DNA from: an uncultured Pelagibacteraceae bacterium
GTDB lineage: Bacteria; Pseudomonadota; Alphaproteobacteria; Pelagibacterales; Pelagibacteraceae
Direction of reading: 5' to 3'
Assembly: GCA_902576785.1 (NCBI GenBank)
Contig: CACGWC010000002.1
Location: 62,001-126,000 of the forward strand
Length of the DNA: 64,000 nt
Within the stretch, counting starts at the first letter, position 1. Each line of letters begins with the position of its first letter. Positions 25,457 through 34,737 of this stretch are shown one piece after another. The notes under the pieces were generated by a model. The model was not told where the DNA came from and did no database searches. It was given only the letters and a program-made list of their open reading frames with translations. A program made the position numbers and the translations under genes.

Positions 25457-25945
25457 ATGTTAGATAATTCCACATATATGTTTAAAAAAAGAGAAAATGT
25501 AGCAGAAATAGAAGAAGGCAAGCTTTTATCTCCTAAATTCGACAATGATGGATTGATTCCAGTCATTACAACATGCTCAAAAACAAAAGAAATATTAATG
25601 CATGGGTATATGAATGTCGAAGCCTTCAAGTTAACTATTGAAACCAAAGAAGCACATTACTGGAGCAGATCAAGGCAATCAATTTGGCATAAAGGAAAAA
25701 CAAGTGGGTTTGTTCAAAAAGTAAAAGAGATTCGAATTGATGATGATCAAGATGCAGTGTGGATGACTGTAGATATTGGCGAAGGTTCTAGTTGCCACGT
25801 TGGGTACAGATCCTGTTTTTACAGATCTGTTCCTTTGGGTAAAATTGATAATGCAAGACAAATCGAAATGAAATTTGAAGAAGAAGAAAAAAAATTTGAT
25901 CCAGAAGTTGTTTATAAAGGACAACCTAATCCAACAAAAATATAA
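25457..25945 (+). CDS. hisI: Phosphoribosyl-AMP cyclohydrolase
   Basis: A 162-residue HisI: LMHGYMNVEAFKLTIET, AHYWSRSRQSIWHKGKTSG, and the zinc/magnesium motif with DDDQDAVWM and SSCHVGYRSCFYR. It opens the adenine ring of phosphoribosyl-AMP in histidine synthesis. Slightly longer than usual, with about 25 extra charged C-terminal residues. Probably co-transcribed with the oxygenase-like gene 7 bases downstream. Confidence 0.94.
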   Translation: MLDNSTYMFKKRENVAEIEEGKLLSPKFDNDGLIPVITTCSKTKEILMHGYMNVEAFKLTIETKEAHYWSRSRQSIWHKGKTSGFVQKVKEIRIDDDQDAVWMTVDIGEGSSCHVGYRSCFYRSVPLGKIDNARQIEMKFEEEEKKFDPEVVYKGQPNPTKI

Positions 25946-25952
25946 AAAATTA

Positions 25953-26561
25953 ATGAAAGTTTTAAGTCCGTTTGGACCAAAAATTGCTGTTGTTAAAATT
26001 CCATTAAATTTGGTAAAAAAAATTAATGATGAAGTTGAAAGTATTATCAAAGATAAAAAAAAATTGAAATCAAATGACTACTCAAAAAAGTTAGTAGGTC
26101 AAGTTGAGCAAGAAATTGAATTAAAAAATAAATTTATTAAAAAAAATTTAAAAAGTTTTATTTTTAAAAGTGTAAATCAATATTTAAAAAAAAATCTTAA
26201 TAAGAAGTCAAAAAATATTAAAATTAAGAATTTATGGGTCGTAAGACAATTTAAAAATGATTATAACCCTGTACATTTTCATGATGGCAATGTTTCTGGA
26301 GTTGGTTATTTAAAAATTCCAAACAATTTAACAAAGGGACATAAAAAAATTAAAACTAACGGAACAATTGATTTTATTTATGGTTCTAAATCTTTTTTAA
26401 ATAATTCTATATTTAATCATAAACCAAGAGTTGGTGATCTTATCTTATTCCCAAATAATTTAATGCATACTGCATATCCATTTAAATCTGATGGTGAAAG
26501 AAGATCATTTTCTTTTAACATAGATATTGATAAAAAATTAACAAGATTGTTTCATGGCTGA
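25953..26561 (+). CDS. Putative 2OG-Fe(II) oxygenase
   Basis: The ATG at 25953, just after the hisI stop, is preferred over an upstream in-frame ATG inside hisI. The 203-residue product has a Lys-rich N-terminal half and a C-terminal cupin-like oxygenase domain: PVHFHDGNVSGVGYL (HxD), PRVGDLILFPNNLMHTAYP (distal His) and ERRSFSFN (Arg). This is the pattern of putative 2OG-Fe(II) oxygenases also common in marine phages. Substrate unknown; it might hydroxylate a protein residue. Confidence 0.8.
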   Translation: MKVLSPFGPKIAVVKIPLNLVKKINDEVESIIKDKKKLKSNDYSKKLVGQVEQEIELKNKFIKKNLKSFIFKSVNQYLKKNLNKKSKNIKIKNLWVVRQFKNDYNPVHFHDGNVSGVGYLKIPNNLTKGHKKIKTNGTIDFIYGSKSFLNNSIFNHKPRVGDLILFPNNLMHTAYPFKSDGERRSFSFNIDIDKKLTRLFHG

Positions 26562-26928
26562 TAAACAAAAAAACGTTTTAGACGAAGACTTAGAGTTATG
26601 TTCAAATGATCCTTTAACAGGATGGTATAGAGACGGATGTTGCAATACAGATGAAAATGATCATGGTGTGCACACTGTTTGTGCAAAAGTAAATACTGAA
26701 TTTTTAGAATGGTGTAAAGAAGCAGGCAATGATTTAATTACACCTCATCCTGAGTTTGGTTTTCCAGGTTTAAAAGATGGAGATAGTTGGTGCGTGTGTG
26801 CAGGCTGGTATGCTCGAGCTTTAGAAGCTGGAAAAGGATGTCCAATTTATTTAAAAAAAACTCATAAAAACACTTTAAAGCTTATTCCAATTGAAACCTT
26901 AAAAAAGTTTGCAATCGATTTATCTTAA
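26554..26928 (+). CDS. DUF2237 family protein
   Basis: A 124-residue protein matching DUF2237: LCSNDPLTGWYRDGCCNT, GVHTVCAKVNTEFLEW, NDLITPHPEFGFPGLKDGDSWCVCAGWYA (shown in parts) and a THKNTL stretch near the end. Six conserved cysteines. The family is widespread but uncharacterised. Its start overlaps the oxygenase gene by 8 bases; it converges on etfD with no gap. Confidence 0.9.
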   Translation: MADKQKNVLDEDLELCSNDPLTGWYRDGCCNTDENDHGVHTVCAKVNTEFLEWCKEAGNDLITPHPEFGFPGLKDGDSWCVCAGWYARALEAGKGCPIYLKKTHKNTLKLIPIETLKKFAIDLS

Positions 26929-28548
26929 TTACATATTTCCGTATTTAGGTCCACCTCCGCCTTCTGGTGTGACCCAAGTAATATTTTGAGATGGCTCTTT
27001 AATATCACAAGTTTTACAATGTATGCAATTTTGTGCATTTATTACAAATTTTTGAACAGAATTTACTTCTTGAACTTCATAAACTCCTGCTGGACAATAT
27101 CTTTGTGCGGGCTCATCAAATTTCTCTAAAGTATATTTTATAGGCAAATCTGGATCTTTAAGTTTTAAATGTACTGGTTGATTATCATCATGAATTGTAC
27201 CCGTTAAATAAACCGAACTAGTTTTATCAAATGTAATAACGTTATCAGGCTTAGGATAATCAATTTTTGGCATTTTATCTGCTGGTTTTAAAGCTTCATG
27301 ATCAGCATGTTTATGCTTTAATGTGAAAGGAAGCTTTCCTCTAAATAAAATCTGATCAATTCCAGTAAATAATATACCCAAAATTAATCCCCAAGAGAAA
27401 CTTGGTTTTACATTTCTTGCCTCATGTAATTCTTTATAAACCCAACTTTCTTTAAATTTTTGTTCATATGTAGATAAATTTAAATTTTTTGTAAGATGCT
27501 CATAAATTGTTTCAGCAGCGATCATTCCACTCTTCATTGCAGTATGTGAACCTTTTATTTTAGGCATATTTAATGTTCCTGCATCACACCCAACTAACAA
27601 AGCACCTGGCATAAACATCTGAGGTAAACTCTGTATACCACCCTCAATTAAAGCTCTTGCGCCATAAGAAATTCTTTTTCCACCTTCAATTATTTTTTTT
27701 ATATCTGGATGAGTTTTAAATCTTTGGAATTCATCGAAAGGTGAGAGATGAGGATTTTGGTAATCTAATCCAATTACGTAACCTAGAAAAACTTGTTTAT
27801 TTTCTGCATGATACATAAAACTTCCACCATAGGTGTTATTGTCTAAAGGCCATCCAGCAGTATGCATTACTAAACCTTCTGTATGATTTTTTTCATCTAT
27901 CTCCCAAATTTCTTTAAAACCAATTCCATATTGTTGAGGATTTTTACCTTTATCCAATTCAAACTTCTTTATTAATTCTTTTCCTAAGTGACCTCTGCAT
28001 CCTTCTGCAAATACTGTAACTTTTGAATGCAATTCCATTCCTGGTTCATAAGTATCTTTTTTATTTCCCTCTTTGTCGATACCCATATCTTGGGTTGCAA
28101 TACCTTTAACTGATCCATCGTCATTATATAAGACTTCACTTGCTGGAAATCCTGGGAATATTTCAACTCCTAATCCCTCAGCCTGCTCTGCTAACCATCT
28201 ACAAAGATTTGCAAGACTTATAATATAATTGTTATGATTTTGTTGAACCTTAGGAAGTAACCAAGTTGGCCAAGTTACTGATTTTTGTTTTCCTAAAAAT
28301 AAAAATTTTTCTTTTGTAACTTTTGTTTTAATTGGAGCATTTAATTCTTTCCAATTAGGTATCAATTCATCTAAAGCACGTGTTTCAAACACGTTACCTG
28401 ACAAAATATGTGCACCTATCTCAGATGCTTTTTCTAAAAGGCAGACATTAATATCTGGATTTAACTGCTTTAATTTAATTGCAGTTGAAAGTCCTGATGG
28501 TCCACCACCTACGATAACTACATCGTATTCCATCACTTCTCTGGACAT
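26929..28548 (-). CDS. etfD: Electron transfer flavoprotein-ubiquinone oxidoreductase
   Basis: A 539-residue ETF-QO. The N-terminal FAD motif VVIVGGGPSGLSTAIKL, a central quinone-binding region and the C-terminal 4Fe-4S site (CPAGVYEV ... CIHCKTCDIKEPSQNI ending WVTPEGGGGPKYGNM) are clear. It moves electrons from reduced ETF to the membrane quinone pool. It ends the operon dehydrogenase-etfB-etfA-etfD, so the transcript covers the whole path from methylated glycine to ubiquinone. Confidence 0.97.
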   Translation of the reverse strand: MSREVMEYDVVIVGGGPSGLSTAIKLKQLNPDINVCLLEKASEIGAHILSGNVFETRALDELIPNWKELNAPIKTKVTKEKFLFLGKQKSVTWPTWLLPKVQQNHNNYIISLANLCRWLAEQAEGLGVEIFPGFPASEVLYNDDGSVKGIATQDMGIDKEGNKKDTYEPGMELHSKVTVFAEGCRGHLGKELIKKFELDKGKNPQQYGIGFKEIWEIDEKNHTEGLVMHTAGWPLDNNTYGGSFMYHAENKQVFLGYVIGLDYQNPHLSPFDEFQRFKTHPDIKKIIEGGKRISYGARALIEGGIQSLPQMFMPGALLVGCDAGTLNMPKIKGSHTAMKSGMIAAETIYEHLTKNLNLSTYEQKFKESWVYKELHEARNVKPSFSWGLILGILFTGIDQILFRGKLPFTLKHKHADHEALKPADKMPKIDYPKPDNVITFDKTSSVYLTGTIHDDNQPVHLKLKDPDLPIKYTLEKFDEPAQRYCPAGVYEVQEVNSVQKFVINAQNCIHCKTCDIKEPSQNITWVTPEGGGGPKYGNM

Positions 28549-28572
28549 AATGATAATTTCTTACAGTATTTG

Positions 28573-29526
28573 CTATTTTTGTATAGTGTTTAATTTGTTC
28601 AATTCTGACAAAAACTGAGGAAGCGCCTCAAAAAGATCTGCTTCTAATCCGTAATCTGCGACACTAAAAATTGGAGCTTCACCGTCTTTATTTATAGCTA
28701 CAATAACTTTACTTTCTTTCATTCCTGCTAAGTGCTGTATCGCACCTGAAATTCCAACTGCAATATATAAATCTGGGACTACTACTTTACCCGTTTGTCC
28801 TACTTGATGATCATTCGTAATATAACCTGCATCAACTGCTGCTCTTGATGCTCCAATTGCTGCATTAAGTTTATCAGCAATATCGCTGATTAATTTGAAA
28901 TTTTCGCCATTTTGCATTCCTCTGCCACCAGAAATAACTATTCTAGCTGTTCCAAGCTCTGGTCTGTCTGACTTAACTTCTTCTTTCTTAAGAAATTTAG
29001 TTGATGAACTAGCTTCTGCTGGATCAGATTTTGTAATTTCAGCAGATCCACCACTCTTATCAGCAGGGTCAAACGACGTCGGTCTAATAGTAACACATTT
29101 TTTTTTGTCATTACTTTTAACCGTAGCAAAAGCATTTCCTGCATAAATTGGTCTTAAAAAAGTATCCTCAGAAATAACTTTAATTATATCGCTCACTTGC
29201 GAAGTATCTAGTAATGCCGCAATTCTTGGCATTAGATTTTTACCAAATGTATTTGCTGAGCTTACAATATGTGAATAACTTTCTGCATGCTTAATTATTG
29301 CTGCTGTATAATTTTCAGCAATATAGTTTTCATAAATTTCATTATCAACGTGAATAACTTTTTTTACATTTGGAGCTTCAGATAAAGATTTTGCAACATC
29401 ATCAGCTTGATGACCTAAAACCAAAATATGAAGATCCTCATTTATTTGAGAAGCTGCAGTTATAGCATTATAGGTAAATGGTCTAACCTCTTTATTATTA
29501 TGTTCTGCAATTAATAATACTGACAT
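28573..29526 (-). CDS. etfA: Electron transfer flavoprotein alpha subunit
   Basis: A 317-residue EtfA with the C-terminal FAD-binding signature: [33 protein letters not shown] and [20 protein letters not shown]. Adjacent to etfB with no spacer. Forms the heterodimer that accepts electrons from the dimethylglycine-type dehydrogenases encoded here. Confidence 0.97.
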   Translation of the reverse strand: MSVLLIAEHNNKEVRPFTYNAITAASQINEDLHILVLGHQADDVAKSLSEAPNVKKVIHVDNEIYENYIAENYTAAIIKHAESYSHIVSSANTFGKNLMPRIAALLDTSQVSDIIKVISEDTFLRPIYAGNAFATVKSNDKKKCVTIRPTSFDPADKSGGSAEITKSDPAEASSSTKFLKKEEVKSDRPELGTARIVISGGRGMQNGENFKLISDIADKLNAAIGASRAAVDAGYITNDHQVGQTGKVVVPDLYIAVGISGAIQHLAGMKESKVIVAINKDGEAPIFSVADYGLEADLFEALPQFLSELNKLNTIQK

Positions 29527-30276
29527 TTAAATTACCTTAGCCTCATTTTTTAATTTTTGCACTAATTCTTCTACACTAGCGACTTTTATTCCAGCTTTTC
29601 TTTTTGGTGGTTCTTCAACTTTAATTTGTTCGATTCTAGGATTAATATCAACTCCTAAATCTGAGGCATTTAACTGTTCTATTGGTTTTTTCTTAGCTTT
29701 CATAATATTTGGAAGCGAAGCATATCTTGGTTCATTTAGTCTTAAATCACATGTAACAATAGCTGGAACATTTACTTCAATAGTTTCTAAACCTTCATCA
29801 ATTTCACGAGTTACTTCTAATGCATTATCTTTAACTTCAATTTTCGATGCAAAAGTTGCTTGAGGCCAATTTAATAAAGCTGCAAGCATCTGACCAGTTT
29901 GATTGCAATCATCGTCAATTGCTTGTTTTCCCATAAACACCAAATCAGGATTTTCTTTTTCTACAATTTTTTTCAAAATTTTTGAAACTGCTAATGGCTC
30001 AATCACATTATCAACTTTGACATGTATTCCTCTATCCGCTCCAACAGCTAATGCTTTTCTAACGGTTTCTTGAGCTTTTTCTTCACCGATTGTAATTGCA
30101 ACTATTTCTTTAGCTTTGCCAGCCTCTTTAATTTTTACTGCTTCTTCTATTGCATTGTCATCTGGTGGATTTGTTGACATTTTAACGTTGTCAGTAACAA
30201 CACCAGAACCATCTTCTTTAACTCTTATTTGAACGTTGTAATCAATAACTCTTTTAACTGCGACTAATATTTTCAT
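29527..30276 (-). CDS. etfB: Electron transfer flavoprotein beta subunit
   Basis: A 249-residue Etf[39 protein letters not shown] and the [19 protein letters not shown]-like recognition region (here [14 protein letters not shown]). The ATG overlaps the stop of the 810-residue dehydrogenase by one base, tying its synthesis to that enzyme. Confidence 0.97.
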   Translation of the reverse strand: MKILVAVKRVIDYNVQIRVKEDGSGVVTDNVKMSTNPPDDNAIEEAVKIKEAGKAKEIVAITIGEEKAQETVRKALAVGADRGIHVKVDNVIEPLAVSKILKKIVEKENPDLVFMGKQAIDDDCNQTGQMLAALLNWPQATFASKIEVKDNALEVTREIDEGLETIEVNVPAIVTCDLRLNEPRYASLPNIMKAKKKPIEQLNASDLGVDINPRIEQIKVEEPPKRKAGIKVASVEELVQKLKNEAKVI

Positions 30277-32708
30277 TAAGCTCTTAATAAATTGTTTTCT
30301 GGATCGTAAGGACTTTCATCTAAAATTGTAGCTTCATATTTCTCACCTAATATTTCAATTTTAAGTTTTTGTCCAACATTTGCTAATTCTGGTTTAACCA
30401 TTCCTAATGCTAATGATTTTCCAATTCTAAAACCAAAATCTCCTCCTGTAGCTCTTCCTATAACACTTCCATTTTCATAAATGGGATTGTTGCCTAATAC
30501 ATCTGCATCTTTTGGATTATGAACCTCCAGGGTAACAAGTTTGTTATCAAAACCTTTTTCTCTCCACTTATTCAATGCTTCAAGTCCAATAAAACTTCCT
30601 TTATTAGGATGTATAAATCTATCAAGACCACTTTCATAAGGTGAGTATTCTATTGATAGTTCTGTTCCAACTAATTTATACGATTTTTCTACTCTCAAAC
30701 TATTCATTGCTCTAATACCATATGGCTTTAGTCCAAGATCTTGCCCTGCTTCCATAAGTTTATCAAAAATGTGATTTTGATATTCAATTGGATGATGAAG
30801 TTCCCATCCTAATTCACCAACAAAATTAACTCTCATAGCATTTACTGGTGCGTACCCTACATCAACCATTTTTGCACTTAGCCATTTAAAGTTTTCATTT
30901 GAAAAATCATCTTTTGAAACTCTTTGCATTAACTCTCTTGCTTTTGGACCTGAAACAACCAAAACACCATTACTATTAGTTAAATTTTCAAACTGCACTG
31001 AACCATCTGAAGGCATCCATTTTAAAATCCAATCATGATCTAATCTTTGGAAAGCTCCTGCTGATACTAAATAAAAGCTATCATGTGACTCTCTCAAAAT
31101 AGTAAATTCAGAATGAACTCCGCCTTTAGTATTTAAAGCGTGACATAAATTAATTCTTCCAACTTTTTTTGGTAATTTGTTTGCAACTAAATTATCTAAA
31201 AATTCCTCAGCACCAGGTCCTTTAATTCTACATTTTGCAAATGCAGTCATATCTAAAAGACCAACATTATCTTTTACGTTCTTGCATTCTTTTTCCATTG
31301 CATTGAACCATTTAGATCTTCTAAATGACCAATCGTCTTTTTGCTCCATTCCATCGGTTGCAAAAAAATTAGGTCTTTCCCATCCAAATTTTTGACCAAA
31401 TACTGCTCCTAAATTTTTCATTCTGTCATAACATGGCGCTGTTCTTAATGGTCTTGCTGCTGGTCTTTCTTCATCAGGAAAGTGAGTTATGAAAACGTGA
31501 CTGTAAGCTTCTTCATTTTTAGCTTTTAAATATGACTTAGAGCAATAATCTCCATACCTTCTTGGTTCAACACCAAGCATATCAATTGTTGGTTCACCAT
31601 CTACGATCCATTCAGCAAGTTGCCATCCTGCTCCACCTGCTGCAGTGATACCAAAACTATGACCTTCATTTATCCAAAAATTTTTCAATCCCCAAGCAGG
31701 ACCAACAATTGGGTTACCATCTGGAGTGTAACAAATTGCTCCATTATAAACTTTCTTAACTCCCACTTCTCCAAAAGCTGGTACTCTATGAATTGCACCT
31801 TCAATATGAGGTGCTAATCTATCCAAATCTTCCTGAAATAATTCATATTCAGAATCTTTTGATGGTCCATCTACATAACAAGCTGGTGCACCATCTTCAT
31901 ATGGTCCTAAAATTAATCCACCTGCTTCTTCTCTCATATACCATCTACTATCACTATCTCTTAAAACTCCCATCTCTGGTAATCCATCCTTTTTTCTTTT
32001 TTGAATTTCTGGATGAGGTTCAGTAACAATGTATTGATGTTCAACTGGAATGACTGGAATATCTAAACCAACCATTTTTCCAGTTTGTCTTGCAAAATTT
32101 CCTGAACAAGAAATAATATGTTCACATTCTATTGATCCTTTATCTGTTTCTACAACCCAACCATCTTTGGTTTGTTTCATTCCAACAACATTTGTATTTC
32201 TATATATTTCTGCTCCTCTATTTCTTGCACCTGTTGCAAGTGCTTGAGTTAAATCAGCTGGTTGAATATATCCATCTTCAGGATGTTGTATTGCACCAAC
32301 TAAATCTGATGTATTACATAATGGCCAGATTTCTTTAACTTGATCTGGAGTTAAAAATTTTACATCAACACCAATTGTTTGAGCAACACCAGCGTATTGA
32401 AAATATTCATCCATTCTATCTTTAGTGCTTGCTAATCTAATATTTGATACAACACTGAAACCTACGTTCTTACCTGTCTCTTCTTCTAAAGTTTTATATA
32501 AATTGACAGCATACTTATGGAGTTGTCCCACAGAATAACTCATATTAAATAATGGTAATAAGCCAGCCGCATGCCAAGTTGAGCCTGATGTTAGTTCTTT
32601 TCTTTCAATCAAAACTACATCTGACCAACCTTTTTTTGCTAAATGATAAAGAGCACTTACCCCTACTACTCCACCGCCAACTACAACTACTTTTGCTTTG
32701 GATTTCAT
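30276..32708 (-). CDS. Dimethylglycine dehydrogenase-like FAD/GcvT enzyme
   Basis: An 810-residue enzyme: FAD domain ([25 protein letters not shown] with H46 at the covalent FAD-His position), FAO-M linker (about 365-425) and GcvT-type folate domain (about 430-800) with [10 protein letters not shown] and [14 protein letters not shown]. Being the first gene of an operon with both ETF subunits and ETF-QO strongly supports an ETF-reducing N-demethylase, most likely dimethylglycine to sarcosine with the methyl trapped as methylene-tetrahydrofolate. SoxBDAG, encoded at 52834, would take sarcosine to glycine. Sarcosine as substrate cannot be excluded. Confidence 0.9.
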   Translation of the reverse strand: MKSKAKVVVVGGGVVGVSALYHLAKKGWSDVVLIERKELTSGSTWHAAGLLPLFNMSYSVGQLHKYAVNLYKTLEEETGKNVGFSVVSNIRLASTKDRMDEYFQYAGVAQTIGVDVKFLTPDQVKEIWPLCNTSDLVGAIQHPEDGYIQPADLTQALATGARNRGAEIYRNTNVVGMKQTKDGWVVETDKGSIECEHIISCSGNFARQTGKMVGLDIPVIPVEHQYIVTEPHPEIQKRKKDGLPEMGVLRDSDSRWYMREEAGGLILGPYEDGAPACYVDGPSKDSEYELFQEDLDRLAPHIEGAIHRVPAFGEVGVKKVYNGAICYTPDGNPIVGPAWGLKNFWINEGHSFGITAAGGAGWQLAEWIVDGEPTIDMLGVEPRRYGDYCSKSYLKAKNEEAYSHVFITHFPDEERPAARPLRTAPCYDRMKNLGAVFGQKFGWERPNFFATDGMEQKDDWSFRRSKWFNAMEKECKNVKDNVGLLDMTAFAKCRIKGPGAEEFLDNLVANKLPKKVGRINLCHALNTKGGVHSEFTILRESHDSFYLVSAGAFQRLDHDWILKWMPSDGSVQFENLTNSNGVLVVSGPKARELMQRVSKDDFSNENFKWLSAKMVDVGYAPVNAMRVNFVGELGWELHHPIEYQNHIFDKLMEAGQDLGLKPYGIRAMNSLRVEKSYKLVGTELSIEYSPYESGLDRFIHPNKGSFIGLEALNKWREKGFDNKLVTLEVHNPKDADVLGNNPIYENGSVIGRATGGDFGFRIGKSLALGMVKPELANVGQKLKIEILGEKYEATILDESPYDPENNLLRA

Positions 32709-32754
32709 TATAAGATTCCTACTAAATTTTAATTACTTACGAAACAAAATTCTA

Positions 32755-32958
32755 TTATTCATCATCTGCGTCACGCCAGCCCATTCTGAACATTAAATAA
32801 GCGGCAACTACAACCGAAATTGTACCTACTACCATACCAATATTAATCCCAACTTCACTTCCCCAAAAATACCATCCAAGTTGAGTGGATGAAATTGTTG
32901 GAAAGCATAAAATAAACATTAAAATTGCGTACCTAATATACATTGGAGGCTTTTTCAT
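32755..32958 (-). CDS. Small two-helix membrane protein
   Basis: The start is set at 32958, where ATG overlaps the preceding stop (TAATG), giving 67 residues beginning MKKPPMYIRYAILMF; the longer frame from 33012 lies within the DUF4864 gene. Two hydrophobic helices (about 9-22 and 33-55) and an acidic tail DADDE. Translationally coupled to the secreted DUF4864 protein, suggesting the two work together at the inner membrane. Function unknown. Confidence 0.75.
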   Translation of the reverse strand: MKKPPMYIRYAILMFILCFPTISSTQLGWYFWGSEVGINIGMVVGTISVVVAAYLMFRMGWRDADDE

Positions 32959-33419
32959 TATATTGATGATCCCATCGGTATTGGTTGTGAAACTGCTGTT
33001 GTTAGCCAGCAATCTAAAAGGTTGCCTTCTTTATTATTCTTTTCAACTTTCCATTTAAATTTAAAATATTGTTTATCCTTATCCAAGACAACAACTTCAT
33101 AAGTTGCCATTGTACTTGATTTGTAAATTTCAGTTACTGTATTTTCTTTGTGATCAATCAGCATCGAGTATGAGGCCCCTTTTAACATTCTTTTAAATCT
33201 ATCTAATGGACCTGTCATCCTTTGATTATTTGGATGTGCAAATTCCCACGTTTGCTCAATTCCTCTATCTTTATATGGACTGTCATTTTTCATTAACGCC
33301 TTTAATTGAATTAAAACAACTTGTTTCGGATCTATATTCACACTTGGTTTTAAAACGTCGGCAAATGAAGAATTAAAATAAAAAAATGTAATTAAAATAA
33401 ATAAAATTTTAGATTTCAT
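32958..33419 (-). CDS. Secreted DUF4864 domain protein
   Basis: A 153-residue protein with a signal peptide (MKSKILFILITFFYFNSSFAD) and a DUF4864-like NTF2-type body: YKDRGIEQTWEFAHPNNQRMTGPL, RFKRMLKGASYSML and FKFKWKVEKN. Probably periplasmic. Function of the family is unknown. It is coupled to a small membrane protein downstream. Confidence 0.8.
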   Translation of the reverse strand: MKSKILFILITFFYFNSSFADVLKPSVNIDPKQVVLIQLKALMKNDSPYKDRGIEQTWEFAHPNNQRMTGPLDRFKRMLKGASYSMLIDHKENTVTEIYKSSTMATYEVVVLDKDKQYFKFKWKVEKNNKEGNLLDCWLTTAVSQPIPMGSSI

Positions 33420-33485
33420 ATTTTAAATTTATCTTAAATTTAAAATGAAATAAAAGGTCTTAATATCACACTCCATAATTTGTTA

Positions 33486-33911
33486 TTAAATAGTTTTGAA
33501 TAATCTGTCGTATTCGTTTTTAATACATTTATTAGATATATAATAAATTTTATTTTGAGAGACTAATTTTGCTGCATTTTCGTTATGAATTCCTAATTGC
33601 AACCATAATACATTTGCACCAATTTCTATTGTTTGTTTTGCTATTTCCTCGGCTTCTTCGCTGGGTCTAAAAACGTTAACAATTCCTACATGATCTTTTA
33701 TATCTGTTAATTTTTTATAAACTGGCTCACCATGTATTATTTTATTATCTGTAACTGGATTAACAGGAAAAACTTTGTAACCTGTATTTCTTAAATATTT
33801 CATTATTATATTAGAAGTTTTTTTTGAGTCTGGGCTTGCTCCAACAATTGCTATCGTCCTATAACTTAAATATAGTTCTTTTATTTTTTCATCTACAAGT
33901 GTTGTATCCAT
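33486..33911 (-). CDS. CoA-binding domain protein (YccU-like), copy 1
   Basis: A 141-residue Rossmann-fold CoA-binding protein: TIAIVGASPDSKKTSN, KVFPVNPV and NVLWLQLGIHN. It is the second of two tandem paralogues; the neighbour upstream (33920) shares TIAxVGASPD and the same length class. The family is linked in other genomes to methionine/sulfhydrylase genes and to CoA-thioester sensing, but the molecular role is unknown. Confidence 0.88.
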   Translation of the reverse strand: MDTTLVDEKIKELYLSYRTIAIVGASPDSKKTSNIIMKYLRNTGYKVFPVNPVTDNKIIHGEPVYKKLTDIKDHVGIVNVFRPSEEAEEIAKQTIEIGANVLWLQLGIHNENAAKLVSQNKIYYISNKCIKNEYDRLFKTI

Positions 33912-33919
33912 AATTTAAT

Positions 33920-34369
33920 TTAAATTTTAAGATCTAGTCGAGGTTTCCAAAATGGTCTGAAGAGTTCAATTTTTGGACATCTATTCATAACTACTTTTAA
34001 ACCTGCATCTTCAGCAATTTTTGCTGCATCATGATTAATTACACCTATTTGTCCCCATAATACTTTTGCTCCAATTGATATTGCCTCTTCAGCAATTCCA
34101 TAAAGATCCTCAGATTTTCTAAATACTTCAACCATATCAACAGGTCTATCGATAGCAGATAAATTTGGATAAACTTTTAAATTTCTAATTTCCTTTATAC
34201 CTGGTTTAGGATTTACAGGTATCATGTCATAACCAGTTTCATGCAAAACTCTTAGCACACCATAACTAAATTTAGTTTTATCTGGGCTAGCACCAACCAT
34301 AGCAATTGTCTTAACTGAGCTTAAAATATCTTTTAAATATTCAGCACTATAAGGTTCGTTGTGGTTCAT
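33920..34369 (-). CDS. CoA-binding domain protein (YccU-like), copy 2
   Basis: A 149-residue paralogue of the next gene: TIAMVGASPDKTKFSYGVL, YDMIPVNPKPGIKEI and KVLWGQIGVIN. Two bases separate it from the ferredoxin gene upstream, so it is in the same operon as the methanethiol-oxidase-like gene. Tandem duplication with divergence suggests a heteromer or different ligands. Confidence 0.88.
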   Translation of the reverse strand: MNHNEPYSAEYLKDILSSVKTIAMVGASPDKTKFSYGVLRVLHETGYDMIPVNPKPGIKEIRNLKVYPNLSAIDRPVDMVEVFRKSEDLYGIAEEAISIGAKVLWGQIGVINHDAAKIAEDAGLKVVMNRCPKIELFRPFWKPRLDLKI

Positions 34370-34371
34370 GT

Positions 34372-34737
34372 TTATTTTTTTTCTTCCTTTTTGCTCGCGA
34401 TATCTGCTTTTAATTCATGAGGTTCTAAAGGGTCTAGGAAAGGATTTCGATACAATTTATCATGACTTTCAACTCCTATCTCAATTGTGCAATCTGTTTT
34501 TGCTTTAGCAACACATAAAATAATATATCCATCATTTATTTGTCTGTTATTCAAAGCAACTTGAGAACGTTGATCTACTTCTCCATTAATTAGTTTAGCT
34601 GCACATGTAATACATCCTCCATATTGACATCCGTATGGAAGATCGACACCTTGATCTCTTAATTCGTTTAATAAAGGTTTTTTTCCACTGACTTCAAATG
34701 CACTGTTATTTCTGTTTGAGATTGTAATCTTTGTCAT
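34372..34737 (-). CDS. 2Fe-2S plant-type ferredoxin
   Basis: The ATG at 34737 overlaps the stop of the upstream gene (ATGA) and is preferred over an in-frame ATG 21 bases earlier. The 121-residue product has the classic C-x4-C-x2-C...C arrangement (C37, C42, C45 in YGCQYGGCITC; C75 in IILCVAKAK) and a charged C-terminal tail. It would carry single electrons. Candidate partners are the Rieske oxygenase at 37718 or the redox chemistry around the methanethiol-oxidase-like protein. Confidence 0.92.
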   Translation of the reverse strand: MTKITISNRNNSAFEVSGKKPLLNELRDQGVDLPYGCQYGGCITCAAKLINGEVDQRSQVALNNRQINDGYIILCVAKAKTDCTIEIGVESHDKLYRNPFLDPLEPHELKADIASKKEEKK

